Source of the DNA: Treponema sp. UBA1793
GTDB taxonomy: Bacteria > Spirochaetota > Spirochaetia > Treponematales > Treponemataceae
Length of the DNA: 54,376 nt
Reading direction: 5' to 3'
NCBI GenBank assembly: GCA_002314445.1
Contig: DCFX01000050.1
Location: 1-54,376 of the forward strand
Within the stretch, counting starts at the first letter, position 1; every line of letters starts with the position of its first letter. This document shows, in pieces, positions 6,969 to 16,154 of the stretch. The translations under genes were made by a program, and so were the position numbers. Below the pieces are notes generated by a model. The model was given only the letters and a program-made list of their open reading frames with translations. It searched no databases and was not told where the DNA came from.

Positions 6969-9740
6969 ATGTACCGGCGCTTATTACTGACGACTTCAAT
7001 AATTCTCATATCAACGACACTCTTTGCGAAAGAATACAAACTTCATCCCCGGGTACTGCGCGATAAGGCAGGGAGATTAAAAGTAGAGCAGTTGTCAAGC
7101 ACTTCTTTTTTATTTGAGGAAAATATTAACGCCGGAGAAGGAGATGTTATCTGGCTGGAAACAGCTCTCCCGAAAACTGTCCCGCTTCCGGCTGTCGTAC
7201 AATTCAATTCCGAAACTTTTATGAAAGCAGATGTCTATCAGGAACAGGCTGACAGTTCATGGTCATTCGTTGGAAAAACAGGGTCTTCATACAGCATAAT
7301 CGATAAAGATCCCGGAAAAATACGGACTATTCCGACATGGAATCAGGCAGTTGTAATTCCCACGCCTGAGTCAGGAGTAACACCCGGAAAAATCCGCATA
7401 CGCATGGAACCTGTAAAATATGCGGCAATTTCACTTTCCCTTATGTCGGTGCCGGAACACTTTAAAGAGATAACGGCCGTGACATTCTGGACCAGCATCT
7501 TTACCGGCATATGTCTCTGCATTACTTTTGTCCTTTTTTCCGGCGGCATATTCTTTAAAGACAGTTTCTATTTGTACATCAGCGGGGTCACGCTGTCCCT
7601 TATCGGTCATTTTCTGTGTGTACAGGGTTTTGGAGCTGCATATTTCTGGCCGTGGCTTGTTGCAAGCGGAAAAGCTGAAAATATGGTTTTCCTCTTTTCG
7701 CTCGCGGCGCTGTTCTGCGCAACAGGAGCCCTTCTTTCCGACAATAAACGCATTCTTCCCGTGAAAAATCCGGAGAAAGTAATCAATATCGTATTTTTCA
7801 TCTGTATGATTATAATTACACTCCAGTTTATTGTATTCAACCAGAACTATATACAGGCACCGCTTACAATAGCAATTATTTTCATAATGCTGCTGTTTTT
7901 TTATATCTGCATAAAAACATCATTCTTTCAGGAAAAAAACGATAAGCAGATGTACTGGTTATGGTCTTCTGCGGTATTCATCATCATTACCCGTCAGATA
8001 TTCCATGTACTGCGCGCAAAATTCGATACTCCTGTTTTCCGTATATTTGACAACGACATGGACTGGCCTGTCTGCATTTCAATATTTATTATAACTATTC
8101 CCACTGCAAAAAATATTATTGTAAGACTCAGAGGAAAAATCGCGCTGCTTGAAATTGCAACTGCGGCGGCGGAAGAACAAACGCAGACCGCTAACAGCAG
8201 AAGTTTCGTATATTCCCGCGTTATATTTTCCCTTATGAACCCTATGACTCTGTTGGTTAATTCCATAGAGTCACCCCTTTCAGGCGCGACAGATCAGACA
8301 AGGAGCATTGCCAAAAAAAGCAGCAGGACAATGATGGGGCTTCTTAACGCCCTGTTCTCCCTTTCCCATTATGAGTCTGGAATTGCAGATTCCGACGCGA
8401 ACAGAGAACCTGTCGTCCTTCTTTCGTTCTTAATGAATGCGATCGAAGAGCAGCTGAAAGACATAAAAGCTAAAGGCAATCTGCCGGAAATAAAACGGGG
8501 AATGCCGGCTTCTACGGTTGTTTTCGCCGACAAAATGCTGCTTGAAGTCTTTTTTCAATATATGCTCGAACCTGTAAGGCAATATGCGCTTGCAGGAACT
8601 CCGATTCTCATCTACCTTGACTATAAAAATTCCGTACTTACGTATTCAGTACACATAACGTCAACACCGTTAAGCGAATACGATGCCCGCGATATTCTCG
8701 ATTTGAACTATATCATCACACAGGGAAAGACAGACGATAAAAATCATTTTAATAAAATTATCGCAGGCTGGGGAATACAGCTTCATATCGTCAAAAGAAT
8801 AGTTGCCATTTACAAAGGTTCCATGTCAATTCTTCCCGATCCTGTCGGCAATACATTCATTGCGCAGTTCGCTCTAAAACAGACATCTTCGCCTTCTCTT
8901 GAATTTGAAACGGTAAAAGAGGAACCGGCAAAAACGGAACATCAGGGTGAAGAAACAGGCAGACTTCCGGCACGCCGGCAGCATGCACTGTATGCGGAAA
9001 CGATACTCATTATTGAGAACAATTCTGATTTGCAGGCAAACCTTACTGATATGTTCGGGCAGTTTTACAAAACAGTCAATTCCGTAAACGGACAGGAAGC
9101 ATTCACGCTGCTCCAGAACTTTACGCCCGACCTCATTATCACTTCTGATACGCTTCCTGTTTTGAGCGGGGAGGAACTGCTGAAATTCTGCAGAAAAGAC
9201 AGCAGATTATCATCCATACCTTTTTTCTTCATGACAAGCTTTTCCGAAGCACAGAGAAGGCTTTCATTATATCGAAGCGGTGCTGTGGAAATTGTTGAAA
9301 AGCCTTTTCTGCCGGAAGAGCTGCTTGCAAAAGTGAATTCATTTATGGAAAACAGGCGTACGGTTAAGTCGCTTGTTCTTTCCGATATTTCCAATGCTGT
9401 GCGTCAGGGAATGGAGTTTACGCCGCAGGAAACGGCGCATCAGGCAAAAAGAAATCAGCAGCCGCATGTATACACAATGTCCGGGGATACTGTAAAAAAG
9501 GTTCCCGCAGTCCAGAATAATATGCCGATTCCCACATCTTCTCAAATGGCATTGTTTACAGCAGCAAATCTTTCGGACAGAGAAATACAGATTGCGCTCT
9601 TCATTTCACAGGGAATGTCCGACAAGGATATTGCGGCAAAGCTTGATATATCTCCTTCCACCGTCGCCGTGCACAATAAGAAAATATTCAAGAAACTTGA
9701 TATACACTCGCGGCTGGAACTTATCAGCAAGACAATGTAG
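6969..9740 (+). CDS. 7TM-DISM-type membrane sensor with degenerate kinase and receiver modules and a LuxR-type DNA-binding domain
   Basis: This 923-residue protein has a signal peptide (1-20), a periplasmic DISM-like domain (to about 165), seven membrane segments (about 172-385), a histidine-kinase-like region (about 405-636), a receiver (about 676-792) and a GerE/LuxR helix-turn-helix (about 865-920, NLSDREIQIALFISQGMSDK). The kinase lacks a phosphoacceptor histidine (SRVIFSLMNPMTLL). Its N-box has Gln530 and Glu534 instead of Asn, and only a weak G2-like GWGIQLHIVKRIV (600-612) remains. In the receiver the DD pair is Glu-Asn, and Ser726 occupies the phosphoacceptor position with Asp727 displaced by one; Lys778 is kept. 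It therefore looks like a phosphorylation-independent, membrane-bound transcription factor. Its targets are unknown. It is monocistronic. Confidence 0.8.
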   Translation: MYRRLLLTTSIILISTTLFAKEYKLHPRVLRDKAGRLKVEQLSSTSFLFEENINAGEGDVIWLETALPKTVPLPAVVQFNSETFMKADVYQEQADSSWSFVGKTGSSYSIIDKDPGKIRTIPTWNQAVVIPTPESGVTPGKIRIRMEPVKYAAISLSLMSVPEHFKEITAVTFWTSIFTGICLCITFVLFSGGIFFKDSFYLYISGVTLSLIGHFLCVQGFGAAYFWPWLVASGKAENMVFLFSLAALFCATGALLSDNKRILPVKNPEKVINIVFFICMIIITLQFIVFNQNYIQAPLTIAIIFIMLLFFYICIKTSFFQEKNDKQMYWLWSSAVFIIITRQIFHVLRAKFDTPVFRIFDNDMDWPVCISIFIITIPTAKNIIVRLRGKIALLEIATAAAEEQTQTANSRSFVYSRVIFSLMNPMTLLVNSIESPLSGATDQTRSIAKKSSRTMMGLLNALFSLSHYESGIADSDANREPVVLLSFLMNAIEEQLKDIKAKGNLPEIKRGMPASTVVFADKMLLEVFFQYMLEPVRQYALAGTPILIYLDYKNSVLTYSVHITSTPLSEYDARDILDLNYIITQGKTDDKNHFNKIIAGWGIQLHIVKRIVAIYKGSMSILPDPVGNTFIAQFALKQTSSPSLEFETVKEEPAKTEHQGEETGRLPARRQHALYAETILIIENNSDLQANLTDMFGQFYKTVNSVNGQEAFTLLQNFTPDLIITSDTLPVLSGEELLKFCRKDSRLSSIPFFFMTSFSEAQRRLSLYRSGAVEIVEKPFLPEELLAKVNSFMENRRTVKSLVLSDISNAVRQGMEFTPQETAHQAKRNQQPHVYTMSGDTVKKVPAVQNNMPIPTSSQMALFTAANLSDREIQIALFISQGMSDKDIAAKLDISPSTVAVHNKKIFKKLDIHSRLELISKTM

Positions 9741-9754
9741 GAATTGTAATTATT

Positions 9755-9780
9755 CCATATCCGTGTATTTTGTGATATGG
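9755..9780 (+). other. Hairpin between the sensor gene and aroC
   Basis: CCATATC (9755-9761) and GATATGG (9774-9780) form a 7-bp stem with a 12-nt loop, just past the sensor stop codon. Only three T residues follow, so it is at best a weak terminator. Confidence 0.3.
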
Positions 9781-9809
9781 TTTCAGGACTATTTGAACAG
9801 GAGCATATT

Positions 9810-10904
9810 TTGGCAGGCAATGTATTTGGAACACTTTTTCGGGTAGTAACATTCGGCGAAAGTCACGGAGCCGCGCTGGGAACGGTCATCGACGGATGTC
9901 CGGCCGGAATCGCCATTAACCGCGACGAAATCCAGACTGCGCTCGACAGGCGTAAACCCGGTGCTAAAACAGGGGACAAGTTCAACGCAGCTGTTACCGC
10001 AAGAAGTGAAGCTGATTCTGTTGAAATTCTTTCCGGCATCATGGACGGAATCTCTGAAGGCACACCCATTGCGCTTATCATACGCAACACATCGCAGCAC
10101 TCAAAGGATTATGCAAATATTGAACATACATTCAGGCCGGGACATGCCGATTATACCTATTTTGAAAAATACGGTATACGTGATTACCGCGGCGGCGGAC
10201 GTTCGTCGGGACGGGAAACTGCTGCCCGTGTTGCCGCAGGAGCTGTTGCCGGTATGGTTCTTAAAACGGCAGGAATAAAGGTCACAGCGTATACGATTGC
10301 GGCTGCAGGAATTTCATGCAGCAAAAGAGAAATGGATGTCATCGAATGCAACGCACTCCGCGCCTGCGATGCAGAAGCTGCGGCTGAAATGGATAAACGC
10401 ATACAGGAGCTGAGGGCACAGGGAAACAGCGCAGGCGGCATTGTCGAATGTACTGTTTCAGGCGTTCCTGCCGGCCTCGGGGAACCTGTATTCGATAAAC
10501 TTGATGCGGAACTTGCAAAAGCAGTCGTGTCGATTGGTGCAGTAAAGGGAATTGAATTCGGTTCGGGGTTTGAGGCTGCCGGTTCAACCGGAAAAGACAA
10601 CAACGATGCCATGAGGACGGAAAACGGAAAACCTGTATTTTTGACGAATAACGCAGGAGGCATACTGGGCGGCATTTCAAACGGAAACGACATTGTTTTC
10701 CGGGCCGCAGTAAAACCGGTACCGAGTATATTTCAGAAACAACAGACAGTCAGTATAAACGGAAATACATTTGAAGACAGTGATATGGCAATTGAAGGAA
10801 GGCACGACGTGTGCCTTTGTCCGCGTATTGTTCCGGTAATCGAAGCAATGACACAGCTTGTCCTTGCAGACATGCTGCTGCGCAGCAGGAGTTCACAAAT
10901 TTGA
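9810..10904 (+). CDS. aroC: Chorismate synthase
   Basis: AroC performs the last shikimate step, the FMN-dependent 1,4-elimination that converts EPSP to chorismate. The 364-residue protein carries the family signatures TFGESHGAALG near the N-terminus, RPGHADYTYFEKYGIRDYRG in the middle and DMAIEGRHDVCLCPR near the C-terminus. I place the start at the TTG at 9810-9812, because AGGAG (9799-9803) lies 6 nt upstream and the product then begins AGNVFGTLFRV as in other chorismate synthases. The frame itself opens at 9777. Its TGA stop overlaps the TTG start of the next gene, giving translational coupling. Confidence 0.95.
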   Translation: MAGNVFGTLFRVVTFGESHGAALGTVIDGCPAGIAINRDEIQTALDRRKPGAKTGDKFNAAVTARSEADSVEILSGIMDGISEGTPIALIIRNTSQHSKDYANIEHTFRPGHADYTYFEKYGIRDYRGGGRSSGRETAARVAAGAVAGMVLKTAGIKVTAYTIAAAGISCSKREMDVIECNALRACDAEAAAEMDKRIQELRAQGNSAGGIVECTVSGVPAGLGEPVFDKLDAELAKAVVSIGAVKGIEFGSGFEAAGSTGKDNNDAMRTENGKPVFLTNNAGGILGGISNGNDIVFRAAVKPVPSIFQKQQTVSINGNTFEDSDMAIEGRHDVCLCPRIVPVIEAMTQLVLADMLLRSRSSQI

Positions 10905-12340
10905 ATAAACACACATCGAATATCATAAAGACAGCAGCTGCAGGCCTGCTCTTCGTCCTCTGCATATACTCAGTTACGACGGGAATCAGGCTCATACGGT
11001 TTAAGCAGCACAAAACCCCTGCGCCCCTTACGGAAACACAGCAGCAGGAACTTGCTGCAGCACTCGACAAAGCGTATCCGGGCCGCAGCGACATACTGAA
11101 ACCCCTTCCCTATCCCGTCGTTCCGGCAAAGCTCAACGTTGAAGCCGGTTCCGCAATTGTCATCGATGTTGCAAGCGGCAGCGTGCTTTACGAAAAAAAA
11201 GCGGACAGGATAATCCCGCCTGCTTCAATGACAAAGGTTGCAGTCATGTATGTCGTGCTGCAGGAAATTGAAGCGGGACATATTTCGTACAGCGACATAG
11301 TCCCGCTGAAGCCGGACAGCTGGGCGTGCAATATGATGCCCCATTCATCTCTCATGTTTCTTGGCAAGGGCCAGATCGTCACCGTCGAAGAACTGCTTAC
11401 CGGACTTGATGTCTGTTCAGGTAACGATGCAGCATATGCGCTTGCCGACTACACGTGCGGGAGTATGGAAAAGTTCATAGCGCGCATGAACAGCGAAATG
11501 GAAAAACTGGGACTCAAACACACACACTTCGTGGAAGCCTCCGGCTACAGCGAAAAAAACGCTACAACACCCCGCGAAATGGCGGCGCTTGCCCGTGTGT
11601 ATATAACGAAATATCCTGATGCACTGGTAAAATTTCACTCGCGGCTGTCGTTTACCTATCCGCAGGAACACAATCTTGCGCCCGAAGACCGCGGCAAACC
11701 GACTGCGCAGGATTTTTCGCACGGACTGCCTGAACATATAACGATGGGAATTACCCAGCAGAATACGAATGTACTGCTCGGAAAGCTTGCCGGATGCGAC
11801 GGGCTGAAGACCGGTTATATCGACGAAAGCGGCTACAACCTGGCGCTCACCGTAAACCGGAACGATACGCGTTTTCTTTCAGTGACAATGAACGGCCCCG
11901 GACACAATGTTTTCGAAGGAAATAAATACCGCGAAAAGGATGGAACGGAACTTATGGAATGGGCGTTTGCCCGTTTCGCGGACTGCAAAAAAAGTGAAGC
12001 AGTACATCCCTACCTTATTCCAGTGACGGGAGCAAAAGCGCAGTGGGTATATCTTGTTCCGGCGTATTCTTTTACCGCACTCACCGTTCCTTTCATGACC
12101 GGCGTTACACCGCGTGATGCCGCAGACAGGGTGCGTGTCATAGTTGATTTTCCGCGCTACATAGACGGGGGAACGACATCCGGCACACAATACGGTACTA
12201 TACAATATGTGCTTGACAGCCGCATACTCCAGACAATACCGCTTACCGCCGACCGCACAATAGGCAGGGCATCATGGTTTATACGAGCTTCGGATATTGC
12301 AGCAAAGTTAATAATGTCGGGACGGAAAAGCCGGCAGTAA
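10901..12340 (+). CDS. D-alanyl-D-alanine carboxypeptidase (peptidase family S11, DacA/DacC-like)
   Basis: The enzyme trims the terminal D-Ala from peptidoglycan stem peptides on the outer face of the inner membrane. In the 479-residue product a membrane anchor spans about 11-32. The three penicillin-binding motifs are Ser109-Met-Thr-Lys112 (PPASMTKV), Ser173-Gly-Asn175 (CSGNDAA) and Lys303-Thr-Gly305 (GLKTGYIDES). A beta-rich C-terminal domain follows, as in PBP5. The start is the TTG at 10901-10903, with AGGAG (10887-10891) 9 nt upstream. The TTGA overlap with the aroC stop couples the two genes, although their pathways are unrelated. The 3' end abuts the convergent propeller gene. Confidence 0.9.
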   Translation: MNKHTSNIIKTAAAGLLFVLCIYSVTTGIRLIRFKQHKTPAPLTETQQQELAAALDKAYPGRSDILKPLPYPVVPAKLNVEAGSAIVIDVASGSVLYEKKADRIIPPASMTKVAVMYVVLQEIEAGHISYSDIVPLKPDSWACNMMPHSSLMFLGKGQIVTVEELLTGLDVCSGNDAAYALADYTCGSMEKFIARMNSEMEKLGLKHTHFVEASGYSEKNATTPREMAALARVYITKYPDALVKFHSRLSFTYPQEHNLAPEDRGKPTAQDFSHGLPEHITMGITQQNTNVLLGKLAGCDGLKTGYIDESGYNLALTVNRNDTRFLSVTMNGPGHNVFEGNKYREKDGTELMEWAFARFADCKKSEAVHPYLIPVTGAKAQWVYLVPAYSFTALTVPFMTGVTPRDAADRVRVIVDFPRYIDGGTTSGTQYGTIQYVLDSRILQTIPLTADRTIGRASWFIRASDIAAKLIMSGRKSRQ

Positions 12341-12341
12341 A

Positions 12342-14582
12342 TCAGTCGGCAAGCTCATCGGCGCTTACAATGTCAAATCCTTCATCAAGGACTGCGCTTA
12401 TGAGCAGATCAAGATTGCGGTACACATAATCAGTACGTTTTCCGCGGGCAAAACCGACTGTCACCGGTATAATGCCGCCGCCTTTTTTCCTGAGAGAGGC
12501 TGCATCGTCCTCTATAATCCGGGCTGCGGACAAATACTCCGCATTCTGTTCGGCAGCATCTTCAAGAGTCATTTCGCACTCGCCCCCGTTCAGGGCATCA
12601 ATATAGGTGTATCCCGCTTTTTTTCCCGCCGCACGTATTGCATCCGTAACACGATAATACGGCGCGTGCCAGAGCAGCGAAAGTTCCGCACCCGTACACT
12701 GATAAAATTCGTCCTCGTTGCGGGCAAGTCCGCGCCGTATGAAATTTTCATCTGCAATAAAAGCACCGCTCGTCAAATCCGCCGTTGAAAAAAAGAGCGA
12801 TGCGCATTTGTTTTTTGTTGACGCAATCTGTTTTGTCTCAAGCGGATACCGCCTGATGAACTCTCCGTTCAGGCAGAACGTTCCTTTGACTCCGTATGTA
12901 TTAAGCGCAGAAAGAATATCCGGCAGACCGTCGCTGCTGTCGTACGCATCAAACACGAATGCAGCCTTTTTCCGGTCCGGTGTCTTTACGACACTCTCCG
13001 GATATACAGCTTTTGTTACGGCTTTGCCGGACAGCGTGCGGACATACAGCGCATTTTCGTACAGCTCATTCGGTGTCGTTCCGCAGAAAACACGATACCT
13101 GCCGTTCTGTGTCGAGGCTGCACTATTTTGTAAAACCGCTGATTCTGTCCATATTTTTTTCGTACGGTCAAGAATGAATACCCTGCCGCCGCTTGAACTG
13201 ACAGCTATCCCGCCTGATTTTTTATCCCATACGCCGGACGACGCCGACGAAAGAAAAAGTGCTTCGCTCTTTCCGTCTGCAATGTTCCATTTTTGTACAG
13301 ACTGGTCGCCGCCAACGTACAGCACCGTATTACCGCCCCATACGGCAGAAACCATGTCCTCGCCCGAAAGCTGGCCTACACGTTTCCATGACGCGATATT
13401 ATAAACATACACTGTACTGCCTGAAAAAAACGCCGCCAGTGTCCCATCCGACGAAACGACAGGCTTGCACGAATTTTCAACAGAAAGTACCGGTACGAAA
13501 GAATCGGAAATTTTATACACACATGCCTGCGCTTTACCGCCGTCGTACGGCATAAGGCGCATCCACACATACGGATATCCGGTTCCGTCCCATAAAATCA
13601 CTGCATCAAGCAGAGAACCTGAACTGTTCGTATACGGACGGGAAAAAATGATATCGAGATAGCTGCAGGTGTTGCTGCCCAGTGAATAATAAGAAAACAT
13701 CCTGCCCGACTTTATGAGGAAAAGCGATGTGTTGCTGCTGTTCACACTGAAAATATCGTGCCGCGAATCAAAATGTTCCGGCAGCCGGCCGCACGGGCTG
13801 CCTTTTCCGATAATACCTGAATACAGCCCCGCAGTGTATAATCCTTTTACATCGATGCGGTATACCATATCGCCGTCGATATAAAACAGATTGTCTCCTG
13901 CCCAGCAGACTGATTTTATCGACCCGGTTCCGATTTCCCGGTATTTTTCATCAATCTGAATCCTCTGGAGCGACGCAGCCGGATCACAGAAATAAATTTT
14001 ACCGTTCCTGCTGTAAAGGAAAATAGAGCTGTCGGGAGACCATTTTACGGGCACCGTGTCATAACTGAACGGCGCGTGCTCATCAAGAACAACAGTCTTT
14101 CCCGTGGCGGAATCCTCAAAAACAAGCTTTCCTTCCGCATATCCGGTTTTCAGAATATAGCAGCTCCACTTTCCGTCAGGACTGACCGTACGGCAGGACA
14201 ACCGCATTGAATTGAGAGGAATCGTATCGGCCTGACTTGTCCATGTAAGCTGGTGCGAATCAAGCGCATACCGTGCTGTACCGTATCTGTTGCGTATCTG
14301 CAGAAAGGTACCGCCCGAAAGCAGTTCCATTTGTTCAGGATAGCAGGTAAGAATTTCAGGAGAAGAGGCGGCTGTTCCGTTTGTAATTTTTACGTAAAAA
14401 AGAGAACGGTAGGATACGGTGCCCGGAAGGGTTTGGCGTACTGTAAAAAGAACCTCATCGGTATCATTCAAATCGGAACTGCCGAACGAAATTCCTGCAG
14501 CAAGAGGAAAAGACGCGCAGAAAATGAGAATTGCAAACACTATACGAAAAATGCAACAGTACTTCCTGCGCTGCATGTTCAT
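12342..14582 (-). CDS. Secreted beta-propeller protein with a C-terminal degenerate NodB (polysaccharide deacetylase) domain
   Basis: The 746-residue product starts with a signal peptide (hydrophobic core IVFAILIFCASFPLAA). A long WD40/TolB-like propeller of repeated SPDG/SPDS strands follows, then a NodB-like domain from about residue 545. Motif 1 is reduced to FVFDAYDSS. The metal-binding HSxSH motif reads LFFSTADL, so both histidines are lost, and motif 3 reads WHAPYYR. The fold therefore seems kept while the DHH zinc triad is not, which suggests binding or scaffolding rather than deacetylation. The ATG overlaps the stop codon of the upstream zinc-ribbon gene (ATGA at 14579-14582), indicating translational coupling. 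The 3' end meets the carboxypeptidase gene at a 1-bp gap. Confidence 0.75.
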   Translation of the reverse strand: MNMQRRKYCCIFRIVFAILIFCASFPLAAGISFGSSDLNDTDEVLFTVRQTLPGTVSYRSLFYVKITNGTAASSPEILTCYPEQMELLSGGTFLQIRNRYGTARYALDSHQLTWTSQADTIPLNSMRLSCRTVSPDGKWSCYILKTGYAEGKLVFEDSATGKTVVLDEHAPFSYDTVPVKWSPDSSIFLYSRNGKIYFCDPAASLQRIQIDEKYREIGTGSIKSVCWAGDNLFYIDGDMVYRIDVKGLYTAGLYSGIIGKGSPCGRLPEHFDSRHDIFSVNSSNTSLFLIKSGRMFSYYSLGSNTCSYLDIIFSRPYTNSSGSLLDAVILWDGTGYPYVWMRLMPYDGGKAQACVYKISDSFVPVLSVENSCKPVVSSDGTLAAFFSGSTVYVYNIASWKRVGQLSGEDMVSAVWGGNTVLYVGGDQSVQKWNIADGKSEALFLSSASSGVWDKKSGGIAVSSSGGRVFILDRTKKIWTESAVLQNSAASTQNGRYRVFCGTTPNELYENALYVRTLSGKAVTKAVYPESVVKTPDRKKAAFVFDAYDSSDGLPDILSALNTYGVKGTFCLNGEFIRRYPLETKQIASTKNKCASLFFSTADLTSGAFIADENFIRRGLARNEDEFYQCTGAELSLLWHAPYYRVTDAIRAAGKKAGYTYIDALNGGECEMTLEDAAEQNAEYLSAARIIEDDAASLRKKGGGIIPVTVGFARGKRTDYVYRNLDLLISAVLDEGFDIVSADELAD

Positions 14583-14824
14583 TTATGCATCTCCGAACTT
14601 AAAACGAGCGTATCAAGTTCGTGTTCAAGCTCGTCAAGCTGTTTCTCCATTTCACTTATCTGCTGATTACGGGAATCGGCCTGAAGATGTTCAAGTTGAT
14701 TGAACACAGTTTCCAGAGATGCATTGTCATCAGCCGCGACTCGTGAATAGCCGCACCACGGACAGTAAATAAAATCATTATCAATTGTACGGCCGCAGCC
14801 GCGGCACACTGTTACCGATTTCAT
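14579..14824 (-). CDS. Small zinc-ribbon/coiled-coil protein
   Basis: This 81-residue protein has two zinc-binding pairs, CRGCG (8-12) and CPWCG (21-25), forming a zinc-ribbon knuckle. A strongly charged helical segment follows (about 36-72, ISEMEKQLDELEHELDTL) and probably forms a coiled coil. The family is not recognised. The layout fits an adaptor that dimerises and binds a nucleic acid or protein partner in the cytoplasm. It is preceded by GGGAGG and a good promoter, and it is translationally coupled to the propeller/NodB gene through an ATGA overlap. Confidence 0.75.
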   Translation of the reverse strand: MKSVTVCRGCGRTIDNDFIYCPWCGYSRVAADDNASLETVFNQLEHLQADSRNQQISEMEKQLDELEHELDTLVLSSEMHK

Positions 14825-14850
14825 AGGGGTACCTCCCTTTTCTTTTTTCT

Positions 14851-14880
14851 ATTATAAACTATATTCAATGACTTTGTAAA
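14851..14880 (-). promoter_or_regulatory. Promoter of the zinc-ribbon/propeller operon
   Basis: On the minus strand TTTACA (14875-14880), an 18-nt spacer and TATAAT (14851-14856) precede the zinc-ribbon gene. They lie just beyond the stop codon of the M23 peptidase gene, so the two transcription units are at least partly separate. Confidence 0.6.
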
Positions 14881-14885
14881 ACGAC

Positions 14886-16109
14886 TTATTTTAATACCGT
14901 GGCCGGATCAATCAGACGGCCGTGCCTGTAGACAGTAAAATGCAGGTGGGGACCGGTGGAATATCCGGTTGTACCGACAAGACCGATAAGCGTCCCCTGA
15001 TCTATCCGCTGCCCTTTCTTCGCGATTATTTTAGACATATGTCCGTACAGCGTCTGATATCCGTTTTCATGATTGACAATCACATAGTTGCCGAACACAT
15101 TCGACCAGCCGGCCGTAAGGACTTTACCGCCCATGGCAGCATGGATTGGAGTTCCTTCAGGACAGGCCATATCGATTCCCGTATGAAACGTGCGGACGCC
15201 CGTAAAAGGATCCGGACGCCATCCGAAAGGAGACGTAAGATGATAAGAGCTGAAAATCGGCCGTTTAAACATGTCTCCGAGAGCTTCATGCAGTTTCGAC
15301 GAATCCATCTTTGCGCCGGGAATGAACAGCTGCTGACCTATTTTTAGTGTCTGCGAAGACAAATCGTTTACATCAAGCAGATCCTCGAGCGGTATGTCGT
15401 ATTTTACGGAAATACCGGCGAGCGTATTTCCAGATTTTACAGGATACACTAGTCCGTCTATCGACGGGACACGGATTTTCTGTCCGGCATACAGAGCACG
15501 GACGTTATCTATATCGTTCACCGCGATAATTGTCGAAAGATTTGTAAGCCCGAATTTCCGAGTTATTCCGCTGATCGTGTCGCCGGATTTTACTTCATAC
15601 GTCCGGAACGTCACCGGCTTCTTGAAAAGTGATTCGGATACGGACGAAGCATTCCCGTTTCCGTCAAGGATGTCGCCATTGTCAGCATAATCAGAAGTTG
15701 TATCCATTGCAAACGAAGACATTACTTTATCAAGCGTTTCAAGTTCGGTTTTGCCTGTGTTTCTGAGTACGAGCGGGCCGGTATGGCTGTCTGTATACGA
15801 TACAATCGTCTTTACACCGAAAATTACAAGCGCAAACAGCAGAGCCGCAACTGCAAGCCATATATGCGAACGTATTCCGTCGGAAACCCGGCCGAGAGAT
15901 GCAAGGGCGGAGCGTATTGATACCGGAGGGCGGACAGCAGCTGCTGCTGCCTGATATGGTTCTGCGGTCGTGTTAAAGGTATACAAAAAACCGCTGCTCC
16001 GCTCTTTTTTATGATTTCGTGAATTGAGTGAAGAAGTTAATTTCGTTTTAAAGCTGCCTATAATACCATGACGTTCGTTCTCAAAACCTACATAGCTTAT
16101 TATTTCCAT
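14886..16109 (-). CDS. Membrane-anchored LysM/M23 peptidoglycan endopeptidase
   Basis: The 407-residue product has a cytoplasmic N-terminal segment, one membrane span (about 83-105), two LysM domains (about 170-215 and 221-264) that bind peptidoglycan glycan, and a C-terminal LytM/M23 domain. The zinc site is complete: His309 and Asp313 in HTGID, His357 in YGHM and the HLH pair 388-390 in GPHLHF. It should cut stem-peptide cross-links in the periplasm, making room for cell-wall growth. LepB and the PBP lie divergently upstream, so this is an envelope-building neighbourhood. No ribosome-binding site is visible before the ATG. Confidence 0.9.
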   Translation of the reverse strand: MEIISYVGFENERHGIIGSFKTKLTSSLNSRNHKKERSSGFLYTFNTTAEPYQAAAAAVRPPVSIRSALASLGRVSDGIRSHIWLAVAALLFALVIFGVKTIVSYTDSHTGPLVLRNTGKTELETLDKVMSSFAMDTTSDYADNGDILDGNGNASSVSESLFKKPVTFRTYEVKSGDTISGITRKFGLTNLSTIIAVNDIDNVRALYAGQKIRVPSIDGLVYPVKSGNTLAGISVKYDIPLEDLLDVNDLSSQTLKIGQQLFIPGAKMDSSKLHEALGDMFKRPIFSSYHLTSPFGWRPDPFTGVRTFHTGIDMACPEGTPIHAAMGGKVLTAGWSNVFGNYVIVNHENGYQTLYGHMSKIIAKKGQRIDQGTLIGLVGTTGYSTGPHLHFTVYRHGRLIDPATVLK

Positions 16110-16119
16110 ACAGTTTCTA

Positions 16120-16148
16120 TCGACATAAAAACAGTCTCATATTAGAAT
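16120..16148 (+). promoter_or_regulatory. Promoter of lepB-PBP-maf operon
   Basis: TCGACA (16120-16125), a 17-nt spacer and TAGAAT (16143-16148) stand exactly 6 nt before the lepB ATG, so the first transcribed base should be the A of the start codon. There is no Shine-Dalgarno sequence. Confidence 0.7.
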
Positions 16149-16154
16149 AAAGAT

